Source: Sphingomicrobium nitratireducens (lineage in GTDB: Bacteria > Pseudomonadota > Alphaproteobacteria > Sphingomonadales > Sphingomonadaceae). Taken from it: a stretch of 64,000 nt of DNA. The stretch is taken from positions 1,653,001-1,717,000 of the forward strand of contig NZ_JANJZA010000001.1 of NCBI RefSeq assembly GCF_026157035.1, given 5' to 3'. The notes under the pieces were generated by a model, which made no database searches, was not told where the DNA came from, and worked only from the letters and a program-made list of their open reading frames with translations. A program made the translations under genes and the position numbers. Below, piece after piece: positions 52,880-60,890 of the stretch (position 1 is the stretch's first letter; each line of letters begins with the position of its first letter).

Positions 52880-54066
52880 TCATTCTCGACGCCGCTTTTG
52901 ACGCGGTGAAAAAAGTCGCACACCCCCGTGTTCGTGCTCCGTTGGCACCTCACAAGGCTCATGGTCATGTACTGGCCGCTCCAGTCGTGGCTGCGGTTTA
53001 TTCCCCGCCCTCGGATGTTTCGGCGATGGACGGTTATGCGGTGGTCGAGGCTGACCTCACCGCCCTCCCCGTACGTCTCCCAATCTCGCACAAGATTTTC
53101 GCCGGTGCAGGTGATCCTGGAACAATCGTACCAGGTCAGTGCGCACGGATTTTTACCGGCGCACCCATGCCCGCCGGAGCGGATCGCGTGATCGTTCAGG
53201 AAGTGGTCGTACGGGAAGGCGATGACGCCTTGTTCGCCCAGCCCCTGTCCTCCTCACGCCACGTCCGGCTCAAGGGCAACGATTTCAGCTGCGGCGATAC
53301 ACTGCTTGATGCCGGGACGGTGATGGGCCCCCGGCAGGTGGTGGCTGCGGCCGCCGCCGATCAGCTGATGGTCGACTGCTGGCGACGTCCGCGCGTGCGG
53401 ATCCTGGCGACCGGCGACGAGCTGGCCGAACCCGGCACCGCACGCAAACGTCCGGGTACGATTCCCGAAAGCGTCTCTTACGGCATCGCCGCATTGGTCG
53501 AACAATGGGGCGGGGAAGCTGTGGGCACGACCCGTCTCGCCGACCAGCGTGACGGGATGGAGCGGGCTGCGGCGCAAGCCGTCGAGGGGGTCGACCTGGT
53601 CGTCGTGACCGGTGGGGCGTCGGTTGGTGAACGCGATTTCGCCAAGACGATGTTCGAACCGCTCGGTCTCAAGCTGTTCTTCTCCAAGGTTGCCATGAAA
53701 CCGGGCAAACCTGTCTGGCTGGGCCGGGTCGGCGATGTTCTGGTGATGGGCCTTCCTGGCAATCCCACCTCGGCCATGGTCACCGCGCGCTTGCTGCTGG
53801 CGCCGCTGATCGCCGGACTATCGGGTCGTGACTGCGATACGACGTGGCACTGGCGGGCGCATGTTCTTGCCGCGCCACTGCCTGCCAATGGCGAGCGCGA
53901 AAGCTTCGTACGGGCGCGCCTGCTCGACGATGGAACGGTCATGCCTGTCGGCAATCAAGATAGCAGCGCGCAGCATGCCCTTGCGCAGGCCGATCTACTT
54001 CTGCGCCGTCTGCCGAACGACCCTGCGCTCGATGCGGGTGAGGCCATTTCGGCGCTCGATTTCTAG
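52876..54066 (+). CDS. moeA: Molybdopterin molybdenumtransferase MoeA
   Basis: Inserts molybdenum into adenylylated molybdopterin. The 396-residue protein has the four-domain layout, with [17 protein letters not shown] near 45, [14 protein letters not shown] near 90, [17 protein letters not shown] near 172 and [17 protein letters not shown] near 293. Its start overlaps the moaC stop by four bases. The plus-strand operon ubiM-CA-moaD-moaE-moaB-moaC-moeA ends here; the convergent mobA overlaps by four bases. Confidence 0.95.
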   Translation: MIILDAAFDAVKKVAHPRVRAPLAPHKAHGHVLAAPVVAAVYSPPSDVSAMDGYAVVEADLTALPVRLPISHKIFAGAGDPGTIVPGQCARIFTGAPMPAGADRVIVQEVVVREGDDALFAQPLSSSRHVRLKGNDFSCGDTLLDAGTVMGPRQVVAAAAADQLMVDCWRRPRVRILATGDELAEPGTARKRPGTIPESVSYGIAALVEQWGGEAVGTTRLADQRDGMERAAAQAVEGVDLVVVTGGASVGERDFAKTMFEPLGLKLFFSKVAMKPGKPVWLGRVGDVLVMGLPGNPTSAMVTARLLLAPLIAGLSGRDCDTTWHWRAHVLAAPLPANGERESFVRARLLDDGTVMPVGNQDSSAQHALAQADLLLRRLPNDPALDAGEAISALDF

Positions 54067-54653
54067 TCAAGCATTGCCTCTGCTGCCGCGAGGTCGCACT
54101 CGTCATTGATGTTGAAGAACGGGTCGCGTTCGTCCGTGGACCATTCGATCTCGACCGCCGCGACCGCCTCTGCCAGCCCCATCAGAGATCGCCGTCCGCT
54201 GGCGCAATAATGCGGTAACTCGGACGCGAGCCGGTCAAGACGCCAGAGCGAGCAGACTGGATGGCGATGCCCCCCGCTCGACGCGATGGCGCAGCCGTTT
54301 TCCGCTCCCAACCCCTCGCCCAGCCTCTCGAGGAGGTCCTCGGGAAGGAATGGCATGTCCGCCGGGATCAGCAACAGGCGCTCCGCGCCTTCGCGAACGG
54401 CGAATTCGACACCGACAGCGAGCCCAGCCAGCGGGCCGTCGAGATCGAGACGGTCCTGCAGCACTCGCGCGTTCGGTGTTCCGTTGTCGCGGCAGGAGCG
54501 CAGCGCAACTGCTGGCGCGTCATCCCACTGCCGCGCAATCGCGACCGCACGGTCGATGAGCCGTTCACCGCCCAACAGGCGCGCGGGCTTGCCACCGCCC
54601 ATCCGTCGCCCCTCGCCACCCGCGAGGATCAGGGTGAACAAGGAGCTGCTCAT
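54063..54653 (-). CDS. mobA: Molybdenum cofactor guanylyltransferase MobA
   Basis: A 196-residue nucleotidyltransferase that makes the bis-guanine dinucleotide form of molybdopterin, needed by NarG-type reductases. The nucleotide loop LAGGEGRRMGGGKPARL is at residues 10-26 and the metal/ligand region PADMPFL near 96. It is transcribed opposite to moeA and coupled to tauE downstream (ATGA). Confidence 0.93.
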   Translation of the reverse strand: MSSSLFTLILAGGEGRRMGGGKPARLLGGERLIDRAVAIARQWDDAPAVALRSCRDNGTPNARVLQDRLDLDGPLAGLAVGVEFAVREGAERLLLIPADMPFLPEDLLERLGEGLGAENGCAIASSGGHRHPVCSLWRLDRLASELPHYCASGRRSLMGLAEAVAAVEIEWSTDERDPFFNINDECDLAAAEAMLD

Positions 54654-55390
54654 GTCAGCACCAACTTGGCCCCGGCGATGAGCAGCACCACGCCCAACCC
54701 CTGCAACACGCGTTTCTTGTCGAGCCTGCGCGAGCCGAGCCAGCTGCCGATGATCGCGCCCCCCCCGACCGCCAGCGCGAACCAGGGCAGTTCGGACGGA
54801 AGATAACCCAGCGAGCCATAATTACCCGCCAGTCCGGCAATCGAATTGATCAGGATGAAGGCCGCCGCCACACCCGAGGTGCGCCGCGCACCTTCCCAGC
54901 CAAGCAGCAGGATCAGCGGGCTGAGGAAGATGCCACCGCCCGTGCCGGTCAACCCGGCCAGCGCACCCAGCCCGGCCCCGACGGGCAGCGCGATGGCGAG
55001 CCTTGGCGGGCGCGGCGTCTGGCCAGCCGTCGCGGACGGATTCCAGAACAGCTTGATCGCGGCCAGCCACAGCAGGACACCGACAAGAGGTCGGTAGAAT
55101 CCATCCGAGATCGGCAGACTTCCGGTGAAATATGCCGCCGGCGCGGCGGTGACGACAAACATGGCGAGCAGACGCCAGTTGATCTGTCCGGCAGACGCAT
55201 AGCGCCAGGTCGCGATTCCTGCCGCGACTAGATTGAGCGACAAGGCCGTCGGACGCATGGTTTCGGGCGCCAACGCGAACAGCGCCATGATCGCGATGTA
55301 GGCCGATGCGCCCCCGTGGCCGACCATCGAATAGAGGATCGCGGCCACCCCCATCAGGAGCGTGATGACAATGACGGTCTCTTGTTCCAC
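54650..55390 (-). CDS. tauE: TauE/SafE-family membrane permease
   Basis: A 246-residue sulfite/organosulfonate exporter-like protein with about eight membrane helices: ILYSMVGHGGASAYIAIMALFAL, LTGTGGGIFLSPLILLLGW and others; the GHGGASAY and GTGGGIFLSP pair of re-entrant loops is the family hallmark. The start is uncertain: GTG at 55390 (short spacing to GGGGG) or ATG at 55423. The substrate is unknown. Coupled with mobA, it may export sulfite or a sulfur compound linked to cofactor metabolism. Confidence 0.88.
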   Translation of the reverse strand: MEQETVIVITLLMGVAAILYSMVGHGGASAYIAIMALFALAPETMRPTALSLNLVAAGIATWRYASAGQINWRLLAMFVVTAAPAAYFTGSLPISDGFYRPLVGVLLWLAAIKLFWNPSATAGQTPRPPRLAIALPVGAGLGALAGLTGTGGGIFLSPLILLLGWEGARRTSGVAAAFILINSIAGLAGNYGSLGYLPSELPWFALAVGGGAIIGSWLGSRRLDKKRVLQGLGVVLLIAGAKLVLT

Positions 55391-55528
55391 TTGCCCCCTA
55401 TTTTCTGCAGCTTTTCCGGCCATTAGCCCCGCGCAGGACGGCGCAAATTGACCCAAATCATCAACTGCTCCGCTCGGCTTGGCTAGCCCTGATTCAACAT
55501 CAATCCAATATGCCGGGAGGGCAAGAAA

Positions 55529-56740
55529 GTGACGAAGTTGATGACCGGTGTCGCGATGGTCGCGATCAGCATCATGGGGGCCGCCAGCGCCGTTGCGCAG
55601 GATACGAGCGGCGAATTCACCATCGATCCCATGACCGAAGTGCGTCTGCGCTATGAAAATGTCGATCAGCCAACGAGCGAAGCCGATGCACTGACGCTGC
55701 GCCTGCGCGCCGGAGCAACCGTGTCCAACGGCACCTTCACCCTGTTGGCCGAAGGCGAAGGCACGATCGGCCTGACACAGGATTACAACGCCTTCCCCTT
55801 CCCGATCGACGATGAACAGCGCCGGACGGGATATTCTGTCGTCGCTGACCCGGAGGGCATCGAACTCAACCGTCTCCAGCTTTCCTGGGCCAAGGACGGC
55901 AATGAAGTGACGATCGGCCGTCAGCGTATCAATCTCGATGACCAGCGCTGGGTCGGCTCGGTCGGCTGGCGCCAGAGCGAACAGACGTTCGACGCCGTGC
56001 GCGGTCAGTTCGGCGTCGGCAAGGTCAAGGCGGACCTCACCTATTCGAACAGCCAGCGGACGATTTTCGGATCCGAAGCGGGGCCGCGCACGGCCTATGA
56101 CGGCGACTTCCTGTTCGGCGGGGTCAGCAGCGATTTAGGCAAGGTCCAAGCCAAGGCCTTCACCTATCTGCTCGACTATGACGAAGATTTCTTCCTCGCC
56201 AATTCGAGCCAGACCTACGGCCTGCTCGTCAACGGCAGCGTCCCGCTAGGCGGGAAGTCGACGCTTAAGCTCAAGGCCAGTTATGCCCGTCAGTCGGATT
56301 ATGGCGACAGCCCGCTCGATTATGCCGCCGACTATTGGGCGTTCGAGGCCGGGACCGGTTTTTCGATCGTCAACATGACACTCGGCTATGAGCAACTGGG
56401 GAGCGATAACGGCACCGCCGTACGTACCCCGATGGCCACGCTGCACAAATTCAACGGCTGGGCCGACATGTTCCTCAACACCCCTGCCGACGGCCTTCAG
56501 GATCGCTATGCGGGCGTCGGGTTCGACCTTGGCAAGGTCGCCAAGACGATGAATGCGCAGATCGTCTATCACCAATTCGACAGCGATGTCGGTAGCATCG
56601 ATTTTGGCTACGAATGGGATGCCTCCATCGGCGTCAAGGCCGGGGACATCGGACTGCTTGCCAAATTTGCGCGCTATCGCGCGGACGCGTTCGCGGTCGA
56701 TACCGACAAAATCTGGTTGCAGGCCGAGTATAAGTTCTAG
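55529..56740 (+). CDS. Outer-membrane porin, alginate-export-like
   Basis: A 403-residue beta-barrel protein with signal peptide (MTKLMTGVAMVAISIMGAASAVAQ), then alternating strands with aromatic girdles (for example EVTIGRQRINLDDQRWVG) and a C-terminal Phe in QAEYKF. It resembles the alginate-export barrel family found in sphingomonads. Located between tauE and the Fnr-type gene in a nitrate island, it could be a nitrate or nitrite channel, an inference. The GTG start at 55529 follows GGGAGGGC; an ATG at 55541 is a weaker alternative. Confidence 0.85.
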   Translation: MTKLMTGVAMVAISIMGAASAVAQDTSGEFTIDPMTEVRLRYENVDQPTSEADALTLRLRAGATVSNGTFTLLAEGEGTIGLTQDYNAFPFPIDDEQRRTGYSVVADPEGIELNRLQLSWAKDGNEVTIGRQRINLDDQRWVGSVGWRQSEQTFDAVRGQFGVGKVKADLTYSNSQRTIFGSEAGPRTAYDGDFLFGGVSSDLGKVQAKAFTYLLDYDEDFFLANSSQTYGLLVNGSVPLGGKSTLKLKASYARQSDYGDSPLDYAADYWAFEAGTGFSIVNMTLGYEQLGSDNGTAVRTPMATLHKFNGWADMFLNTPADGLQDRYAGVGFDLGKVAKTMNAQIVYHQFDSDVGSIDFGYEWDASIGVKAGDIGLLAKFARYRADAFAVDTDKIWLQAEYKF

Positions 56741-56749
56741 GTCTGTAAA

Positions 56750-56781
56750 GGGACGTCCCGTCTCGCGAGGCGGGGCGTCCC
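56750..56781 (+). terminator. Hairpin after the porin gene
   Basis: GGGACGTCCCG (56750-56760) pairs with CGGGGCGTCCC (56771-56781) around TCTCGCGAGG. No strong T-tract follows on the plus strand, so it is a likely but imperfect terminator placed between the convergent porin and Fnr-type genes. Confidence 0.6.
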
Positions 56782-57512
56782 TACTCTTCGCCGAACCCTG
56801 CCGCGAGATCGGACAACATGTCGCGATCGAGAATTTCGACACTATTCTGGCTGACCAGGCGGATCAGTTTGCGATCACGCAGCTGCGCAATCATGCGGCT
56901 GACCGTTTCCTTGGTCAGGCCGAGATAATCGGCAATATCGAGCCGGTTCATCGGTAGGTCGACCTGGCGCTCGTCCTTGCCCGTCAACCGCTCGCGGCGG
57001 CAAAGGAGGTTCAACAGGAAGCTCGCGAGCCGCTCGGCCGCATTCTTACGCCCCAACAGGACCATCTGCTGCTGTGCTGCAGCCAGTTCGTGCGCGGCGA
57101 GGTGGAACAGTTCGCGTTCGACACGCGGATTGCGCTCGCAAAATTCGCCGAACTGCTTGCGCGAAAAAGCCCATAGTTCGACGCGTTCGAGCGCCTCGGC
57201 CGAAAAGGCATGTTCGTCCTCGATCGAAATGCCCAGAAAATCGCCCGGAAACATGAAGCCGGTAACCTGGCGACGGCCGTCACCGAGCAGCGAATAGAGT
57301 TTCAGCGCACCCGCCGAGACCATGAACACGCGCTCGACGCTATCGCCTTCGAAAAAGAGCGGCTGGCCGGCATCGAGTACCGTCATTTTGCCGATGCTGC
57401 GCATGTCGATCAGCGTTTCGGGGTTCAGGCGGCGGCAGAAACTGGCAGGCCGCACCTTGCAATCTTTGCATGGATGATCGGCAGGCAAGGGAATGATGGC
57501 CGGTTCTGGCAT
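56781..57512 (-). CDS. fnrL: Crp/Fnr-family regulator, FnrL-like
   Basis: A 243-residue transcription factor with an N-terminal cysteine cluster Cys15-x2-Cys18-x7-Cys26, as in alphaproteobacterial FnrL/FnrN (oxygen-sensing 4Fe-4S). The fourth ligand is unclear: the canonical position is Leu/Trp, and Cys125 lies about ten residues later. The cyclic-nucleotide fold spans 30-150 and the HTH has the FNR recognition pattern ETVSRMI near 205, so it should recognise TTGAT-N4-ATCAA-like sites. It is convergent with the porin and probably controls the nar and moa operons. Confidence 0.87.
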   Translation of the reverse strand: MPEPAIIPLPADHPCKDCKVRPASFCRRLNPETLIDMRSIGKMTVLDAGQPLFFEGDSVERVFMVSAGALKLYSLLGDGRRQVTGFMFPGDFLGISIEDEHAFSAEALERVELWAFSRKQFGEFCERNPRVERELFHLAAHELAAAQQQMVLLGRKNAAERLASFLLNLLCRRERLTGKDERQVDLPMNRLDIADYLGLTKETVSRMIAQLRDRKLIRLVSQNSVEILDRDMLSDLAAGFGEE

Positions 57513-57622
57513 CTAGTCGTCCTGAATCCTCATAATTTGAGCGTGGTGCCGAAATGACTTGGCTCAATGCTCCATAGGCGATTGCGACTAGGCTTTGAAG
57601 CTCGATCTCTATGAGGAGCGCG

Positions 57623-58102
57623 ATGCCACGTCTCACCGTATCTTCCCTAGAACCGGGACGGATCGATGAGGCATATCCTCTGATCCGGGCAGCGACGCGC
57701 GTCACGGCGCGACGTTGGGCGGCCTATGTCAGGTTGATCCGTCATCGTGGCGGCGATGTCGTAGTCGTCACCGATAGAGATGATCGGATTTATGGCACTG
57801 CCGCCTTCCGAAGCGGCAGCACATTGCGCCATCCACGTTGCCTGATCGTCGATGCAATCGCAGCATTCGAGGTCGGTGAGCTAGCGACCATCAAGGGTGA
57901 GTTGTGCAAAGCCTTGCAAAGCGAAGCGATCGCACGGGGATGCACCGCAATCCTTGTCCAGACTGCAGTTTCGAAGACGACAGCGGAGCAGGGTTCGGAT
58001 CAATGGCGCGGCCTCGGCTTCACGCCGGAAAGTATGACTGTAGTCTATGAGTTGAGAGCACCGCGCGAGGTCGGCACAAGTCAAGATCAGATCAAAAGAT
58101 AG
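57623..58102 (+). CDS. GNAT-like acetyltransferase
   Basis: A 159-residue protein, probably of the GNAT fold, with RDDRIYGTAAFRSG (beta-4 / alpha-3 boundary), AIARGCTAILVQTA and the terminal WRGLGFTPESMTVVYELR. The acetyl-CoA loop is not textbook, so the call is tentative. The ATG at 57623 follows AGGAG with five bases between; ATG 57611 is upstream. It is convergent with the small membrane-protein gene, overlapping by 16 bp. Regulation by the divergent Fnr-type gene is possible. Confidence 0.65.
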   Translation: MPRLTVSSLEPGRIDEAYPLIRAATRVTARRWAAYVRLIRHRGGDVVVVTDRDDRIYGTAAFRSGSTLRHPRCLIVDAIAAFEVGELATIKGELCKALQSEAIARGCTAILVQTAVSKTTAEQGSDQWRGLGFTPESMTVVYELRAPREVGTSQDQIKR

Positions 58103-58293
58103 ATTGCCAGCAATACCGACACCACCATCACAATCAGCCAAACCCATGGCCACCCCTCACCCTGACTACCTTCATGGGCGTGCGTGGTCTCGAGCGGAGC
58201 AGCGCTATGCTCGGTATTGTAGATTTCGTCGTGGCGCCTCTTGATGTCGGGATTCAGTGCCGCATTGGCGGGCCTATCGGAATGTTCGGTCAC
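58087..58293 (-). CDS. Small single-helix membrane protein in the nar operon
   Basis: A 68-residue protein: polar N-terminal half (EHSDRPANAALNPDIKRRHDE, HAHEGSQGEG) and one C-terminal membrane helix WPWVWLIVMVVSVLLAIYLLI (start shown). A GTG start at 58293 follows AAGGAG with seven bases between, and it overlaps the TGA of the upstream gene (GTGA). It is the last gene of the narGHJI operon. Homology was not recognised; a small membrane adaptor for the nitrate reductase is possible. Confidence 0.8.
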   Translation of the reverse strand: MTEHSDRPANAALNPDIKRRHDEIYNTEHSAAPLETTHAHEGSQGEGWPWVWLIVMVVSVLLAIYLLI

Positions 58294-58589
58294 CCTGCAT
58301 CTCCTTGAACTGCGCATTCGCACGAATGCAATCGTCGCTCGACCATCGTCGCGAGCAGAGCCTTCCCGGGCGCATCGCTTTCGCGCATTCGCGTCGTGAG
58401 GGTCGCCCAATCATCCGCACTGGCATGAAGCTCGAACCAGGTCACCGCTCCACGCACCCACTTATCGAGCGGCCCTCCGTTGGCGGCGGCGCGGCATTTC
58501 GCCGCCATTTCCACGTCTTCTTCTTCCAACCAGTTGGCAAAGCCAGCCGCATCCCGGGCCGCAGCGGCGAGAATGTCTCCCACCATCAT
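58290..58589 (-). CDS. Hypothetical 99-residue protein in the nar operon
   Basis: An unrecognised soluble protein of 99 residues (MMVGDILAAAARDAAGFANWLEEEDVEMAAKCRAAANGG...). Mostly helical, with the cysteine pair HSCECAVQ at the C-terminus and Cys32. Its ATG overlaps the parvulin TGA (TGATG) and its own TGA overlaps the next start. Coupling puts it firmly in the nar operon. The C-x-C end may bind metal or a partner. Confidence 0.75.
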   Translation of the reverse strand: MMVGDILAAAARDAAGFANWLEEEDVEMAAKCRAAANGGPLDKWVRGAVTWFELHASADDWATLTTRMRESDAPGKALLATMVERRLHSCECAVQGDAG

Positions 58590-59452
58590 CAGCCCACTCC
58601 CGCCAGGTCGATGCCGCGAACCGGATATTTTTGCGCCAGCGCGGCCACGTAACGTGCCGCCGCCATCGTCCAACTCCGTGCTTCCAGCATTTCCGCTATG
58701 CGGTCCTTGACGACGTCATAGGGAAGTTGCTTCCCGGCGATACGGCGGTGGACATAGAGAATATGCCAGCCATGGCGCGAGCGGACGGGTTCCCGGCCCA
58801 TTTCGCCTACACCCAGCGCCTCGATCGCGGCCTCGATCGGCGGGGTGAGCTCGCCTTTACGAAGCTGGCCGAGCGAACCGTCCTGCTTGCCTGATGGGCA
58901 ACCGGAATAATCGCGAGCCGCAGCCGCGAACGCCTGCATTTCGCCGTCAATCTCGGCAATCAGCTTCTCTGCGAGTTGTTTGGCGCGATGCCAGCCGCCA
59001 CGCGTGTCCTCTTCGGGTTCGATCAGGATATGGGCAGCTTCCGTCAGCGCCGGTGCGGCGAAACGCGACGGGTCGGCGTCATAGGCCCGGCGACATTCGG
59101 TTTCGCCGGGCCGCTCGGCATCGACCGCTTCTTCGAGCAAACTGCCGATGGCCGCTTCGGCCTCGTCCTCATCCGCCCCGGCTTCACGGCGGAGAAGTTC
59201 GCGCACGGTCAGCGCACGGGCCGCTGCGAGCCAGGCGTCCTCGGCGCTCGCGGCGGGATGATTCTGCATCTCGCGGGCGATGGCCGCTTCGTCGATCGGC
59301 TGACCATCGACACTGACCGGGCCGCCAATTTCGATCGGCTCGGACGGCTCGGGTTCGGGACCGCCGCACCCACTGGTTTCGCAGGCGCTCGGCATGACCG
59401 GTTGAGGTCGCTCGGCCTCGCCGCCGAGGGTCAGGACGTCCAGCTTTCTCAT
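58589..59452 (-). CDS. ppiC: Parvulin-type peptidyl-prolyl isomerase of the nar operon
   Basis: A 287-residue protein with no clear signal peptide and a C-terminal PpiC/parvulin domain (about 135-240: LTEAAHILIEPEEDTRGG, then GSLGQLRKGELTPPIE, RSRHGWHILYVHRR). A cysteine-rich segment ACETSGCGGPEP lies at residues 23-34. PpiC genes are known beside nar operons in Pseudomonas, and assist folding of reductase subunits. Its start overlaps narI (ATGA). Confidence 0.87.
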   Translation of the reverse strand: MRKLDVLTLGGEAERPQPVMPSACETSGCGGPEPEPSEPIEIGGPVSVDGQPIDEAAIAREMQNHPAASAEDAWLAAARALTVRELLRREAGADEDEAEAAIGSLLEEAVDAERPGETECRRAYDADPSRFAAPALTEAAHILIEPEEDTRGGWHRAKQLAEKLIAEIDGEMQAFAAAARDYSGCPSGKQDGSLGQLRKGELTPPIEAAIEALGVGEMGREPVRSRHGWHILYVHRRIAGKQLPYDVVKDRIAEMLEARSWTMAAARYVAALAQKYPVRGIDLAGVG

Positions 59453-60183
59453 CCGCGGAAATCCTTCGCGACAGGTGCGCCGGCGGGTACGCCACGCCGC
59501 TTGCGCGAGCGCACGATCTGATAGCCTGGCCGCATCAGGAACCAGATGGGGGCACTCCAGACATGAACGAGACGGGTGAACGGGGTGACCAGGAACAAGG
59601 TCAGCCCCAGGACGATGTGCAATTTGTAGATCATCGCCACGTCCTTGATATTGTCGGGCGCCCCCGGATCGAGCCTCAGGATACCGTTGGCCCAGCTCAT
59701 GAACTTGACCATTTCGCTGCCGTCGAGGTGATCGAGCGTCCAGTAGGTGGTGAGCACGCCCAGCGTGATCTGCACCCACAGCAGCACCAGCACCATGATG
59801 TCGCCGAACGACGAACTCATCCGGATGCGCTTGTCGAACAGGCGACGGTGGAGCAGCAAGCTGCACCCGATCCACGCCGCGACCCCAGCGATCCCGCCGA
59901 CGACCATCGCTGCGGTCTGCTTGAAGCCGTGACTGATTCCGGCCGCATCGAACACGCCGATCGGCGTCAGCATGCCGACGAAATGGCCCCCGAGCAGCAC
60001 GAGGATGCCGAGGTGGAAGAGATTCGAACCCCACGCCATCTGCTTTCGGCGCAGGAACTGGCTAGACTGCGAACGCCAGCTATAGGGATTGGCGTCGAAG
60101 CGCAGGATCGAGCCGACCACCAGCACGGTGACCGCGAGATAGGGATACCAGCCGAACGCAAGCTGGTTGATGAAATCCGTCAT
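59449..60183 (-). CDS. narI: Respiratory nitrate reductase gamma subunit NarI
   Basis: The membrane cytochrome b subunit that oxidises quinol and passes electrons to NarH. It has 244 residues with five membrane helices and heme-ligand histidines at FHLGILVLLGGHFVG and YKLHIVLGLTLFLVTPFTRLVHVW. The N-terminus MTDFINQLAFGWYPYLAV is typical. The end overlaps the parvulin gene start, the beginning overlaps narJ (ATGA). Confidence 0.96.
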   Translation of the reverse strand: MTDFINQLAFGWYPYLAVTVLVVGSILRFDANPYSWRSQSSQFLRRKQMAWGSNLFHLGILVLLGGHFVGMLTPIGVFDAAGISHGFKQTAAMVVGGIAGVAAWIGCSLLLHRRLFDKRIRMSSSFGDIMVLVLLWVQITLGVLTTYWTLDHLDGSEMVKFMSWANGILRLDPGAPDNIKDVAMIYKLHIVLGLTLFLVTPFTRLVHVWSAPIWFLMRPGYQIVRSRKRRGVPAGAPVAKDFRG

Positions 60184-60890
60184 CGGTCGGTCTCCTTGTC
60201 ATTCTTGCGGTTCGAAGCGCGAATCTTGGCGACGACTCCGGTCGGCCCACCCATCGCGTGCGCGCCGCTCATCTCGAACGAGATCGGCGCCTCCTCCCAT
60301 TCGGCATCGAGCTCCTCGAAGCTCTGCGCGTCCTCGTCGCCCTTGGTGCTCAGTTCGGCGATCTCCTCGCTGCTCACCTCGCCCTTCCCGAGCGCTACGA
60401 GCGCATGGAAAATGGCGGCAAAATCGCTGCCTTTCTCGTCGAGCCGCTCGGCCAGCGCGGCAAAGACATGCGCCGGCTGCGCGAGGGTCTCGCGCGCTTC
60501 CGCCTCGGGTAGGCACGAGGCATATTCCAGGAACACGGGAATGAAGTCGGGCAATTCCCTCGCGTCGAGGAAGATGCCGATCGCGGCATATTGCTCGGCA
60601 AGGTCGATCATCGCCTGGCCGCGCTCCTTGCCGTCGCCATGGACATGCTCGAACAGATGGAGCGAGAGCGCGCGCCCACGGTCGAACAATTCGCTGTAGC
60701 GCGCCTGGAGATCGAGGACGTCCTCCTCGGCGCTACGCTTGAGCAGCGGTTCGAGCCGCCGCCGGTCGGCACGCGAAAGCGCTCCTTCCCCGACCAGGAC
60801 ACCGCGGATCTCGCCGACATGGGCGCGCAGTTCCTCGCTCGGATAGGTCAAGAGCGCGGCCAACCCGCGCAGGGTCATCATCATGCTCAT
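60180..60890 (-). CDS. narJ: Nitrate reductase chaperone NarJ
   Basis: A 236-residue TorD-like all-helical chaperone that inserts the Mo cofactor and holds NarGH before membrane docking. Recognisable parts are LLTYPSEELRAH, LDLQARYSELFDRGRALSLHLFEHVHGD and the acidic region VSSEEIAEL. The ATG at 60890 overlaps the narH TGA (ATGA). Coupled expression with narH and narI is normal. Confidence 0.94.
   Translation of the reverse strand: MSMMMTLRGLAALLTYPSEELRAHVGEIRGVLVGEGALSRADRRRLEPLLKRSAEEDVLDLQARYSELFDRGRALSLHLFEHVHGDGKERGQAMIDLAEQYAAIGIFLDARELPDFIPVFLEYASCLPEAEARETLAQPAHVFAALAERLDEKGSDFAAIFHALVALGKGEVSSEEIAELSTKGDEDAQSFEELDAEWEEAPISFEMSGAHAMGGPTGVVAKIRASNRKNDKETDR

Noticed and set aside
55447-55464. 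TTGAC...ATCAA as an FNR site before the porin gene
   Set aside because: The spacer is seven bases, not four, so it does not fit the FNR layout; kept only as a weak resemblance.
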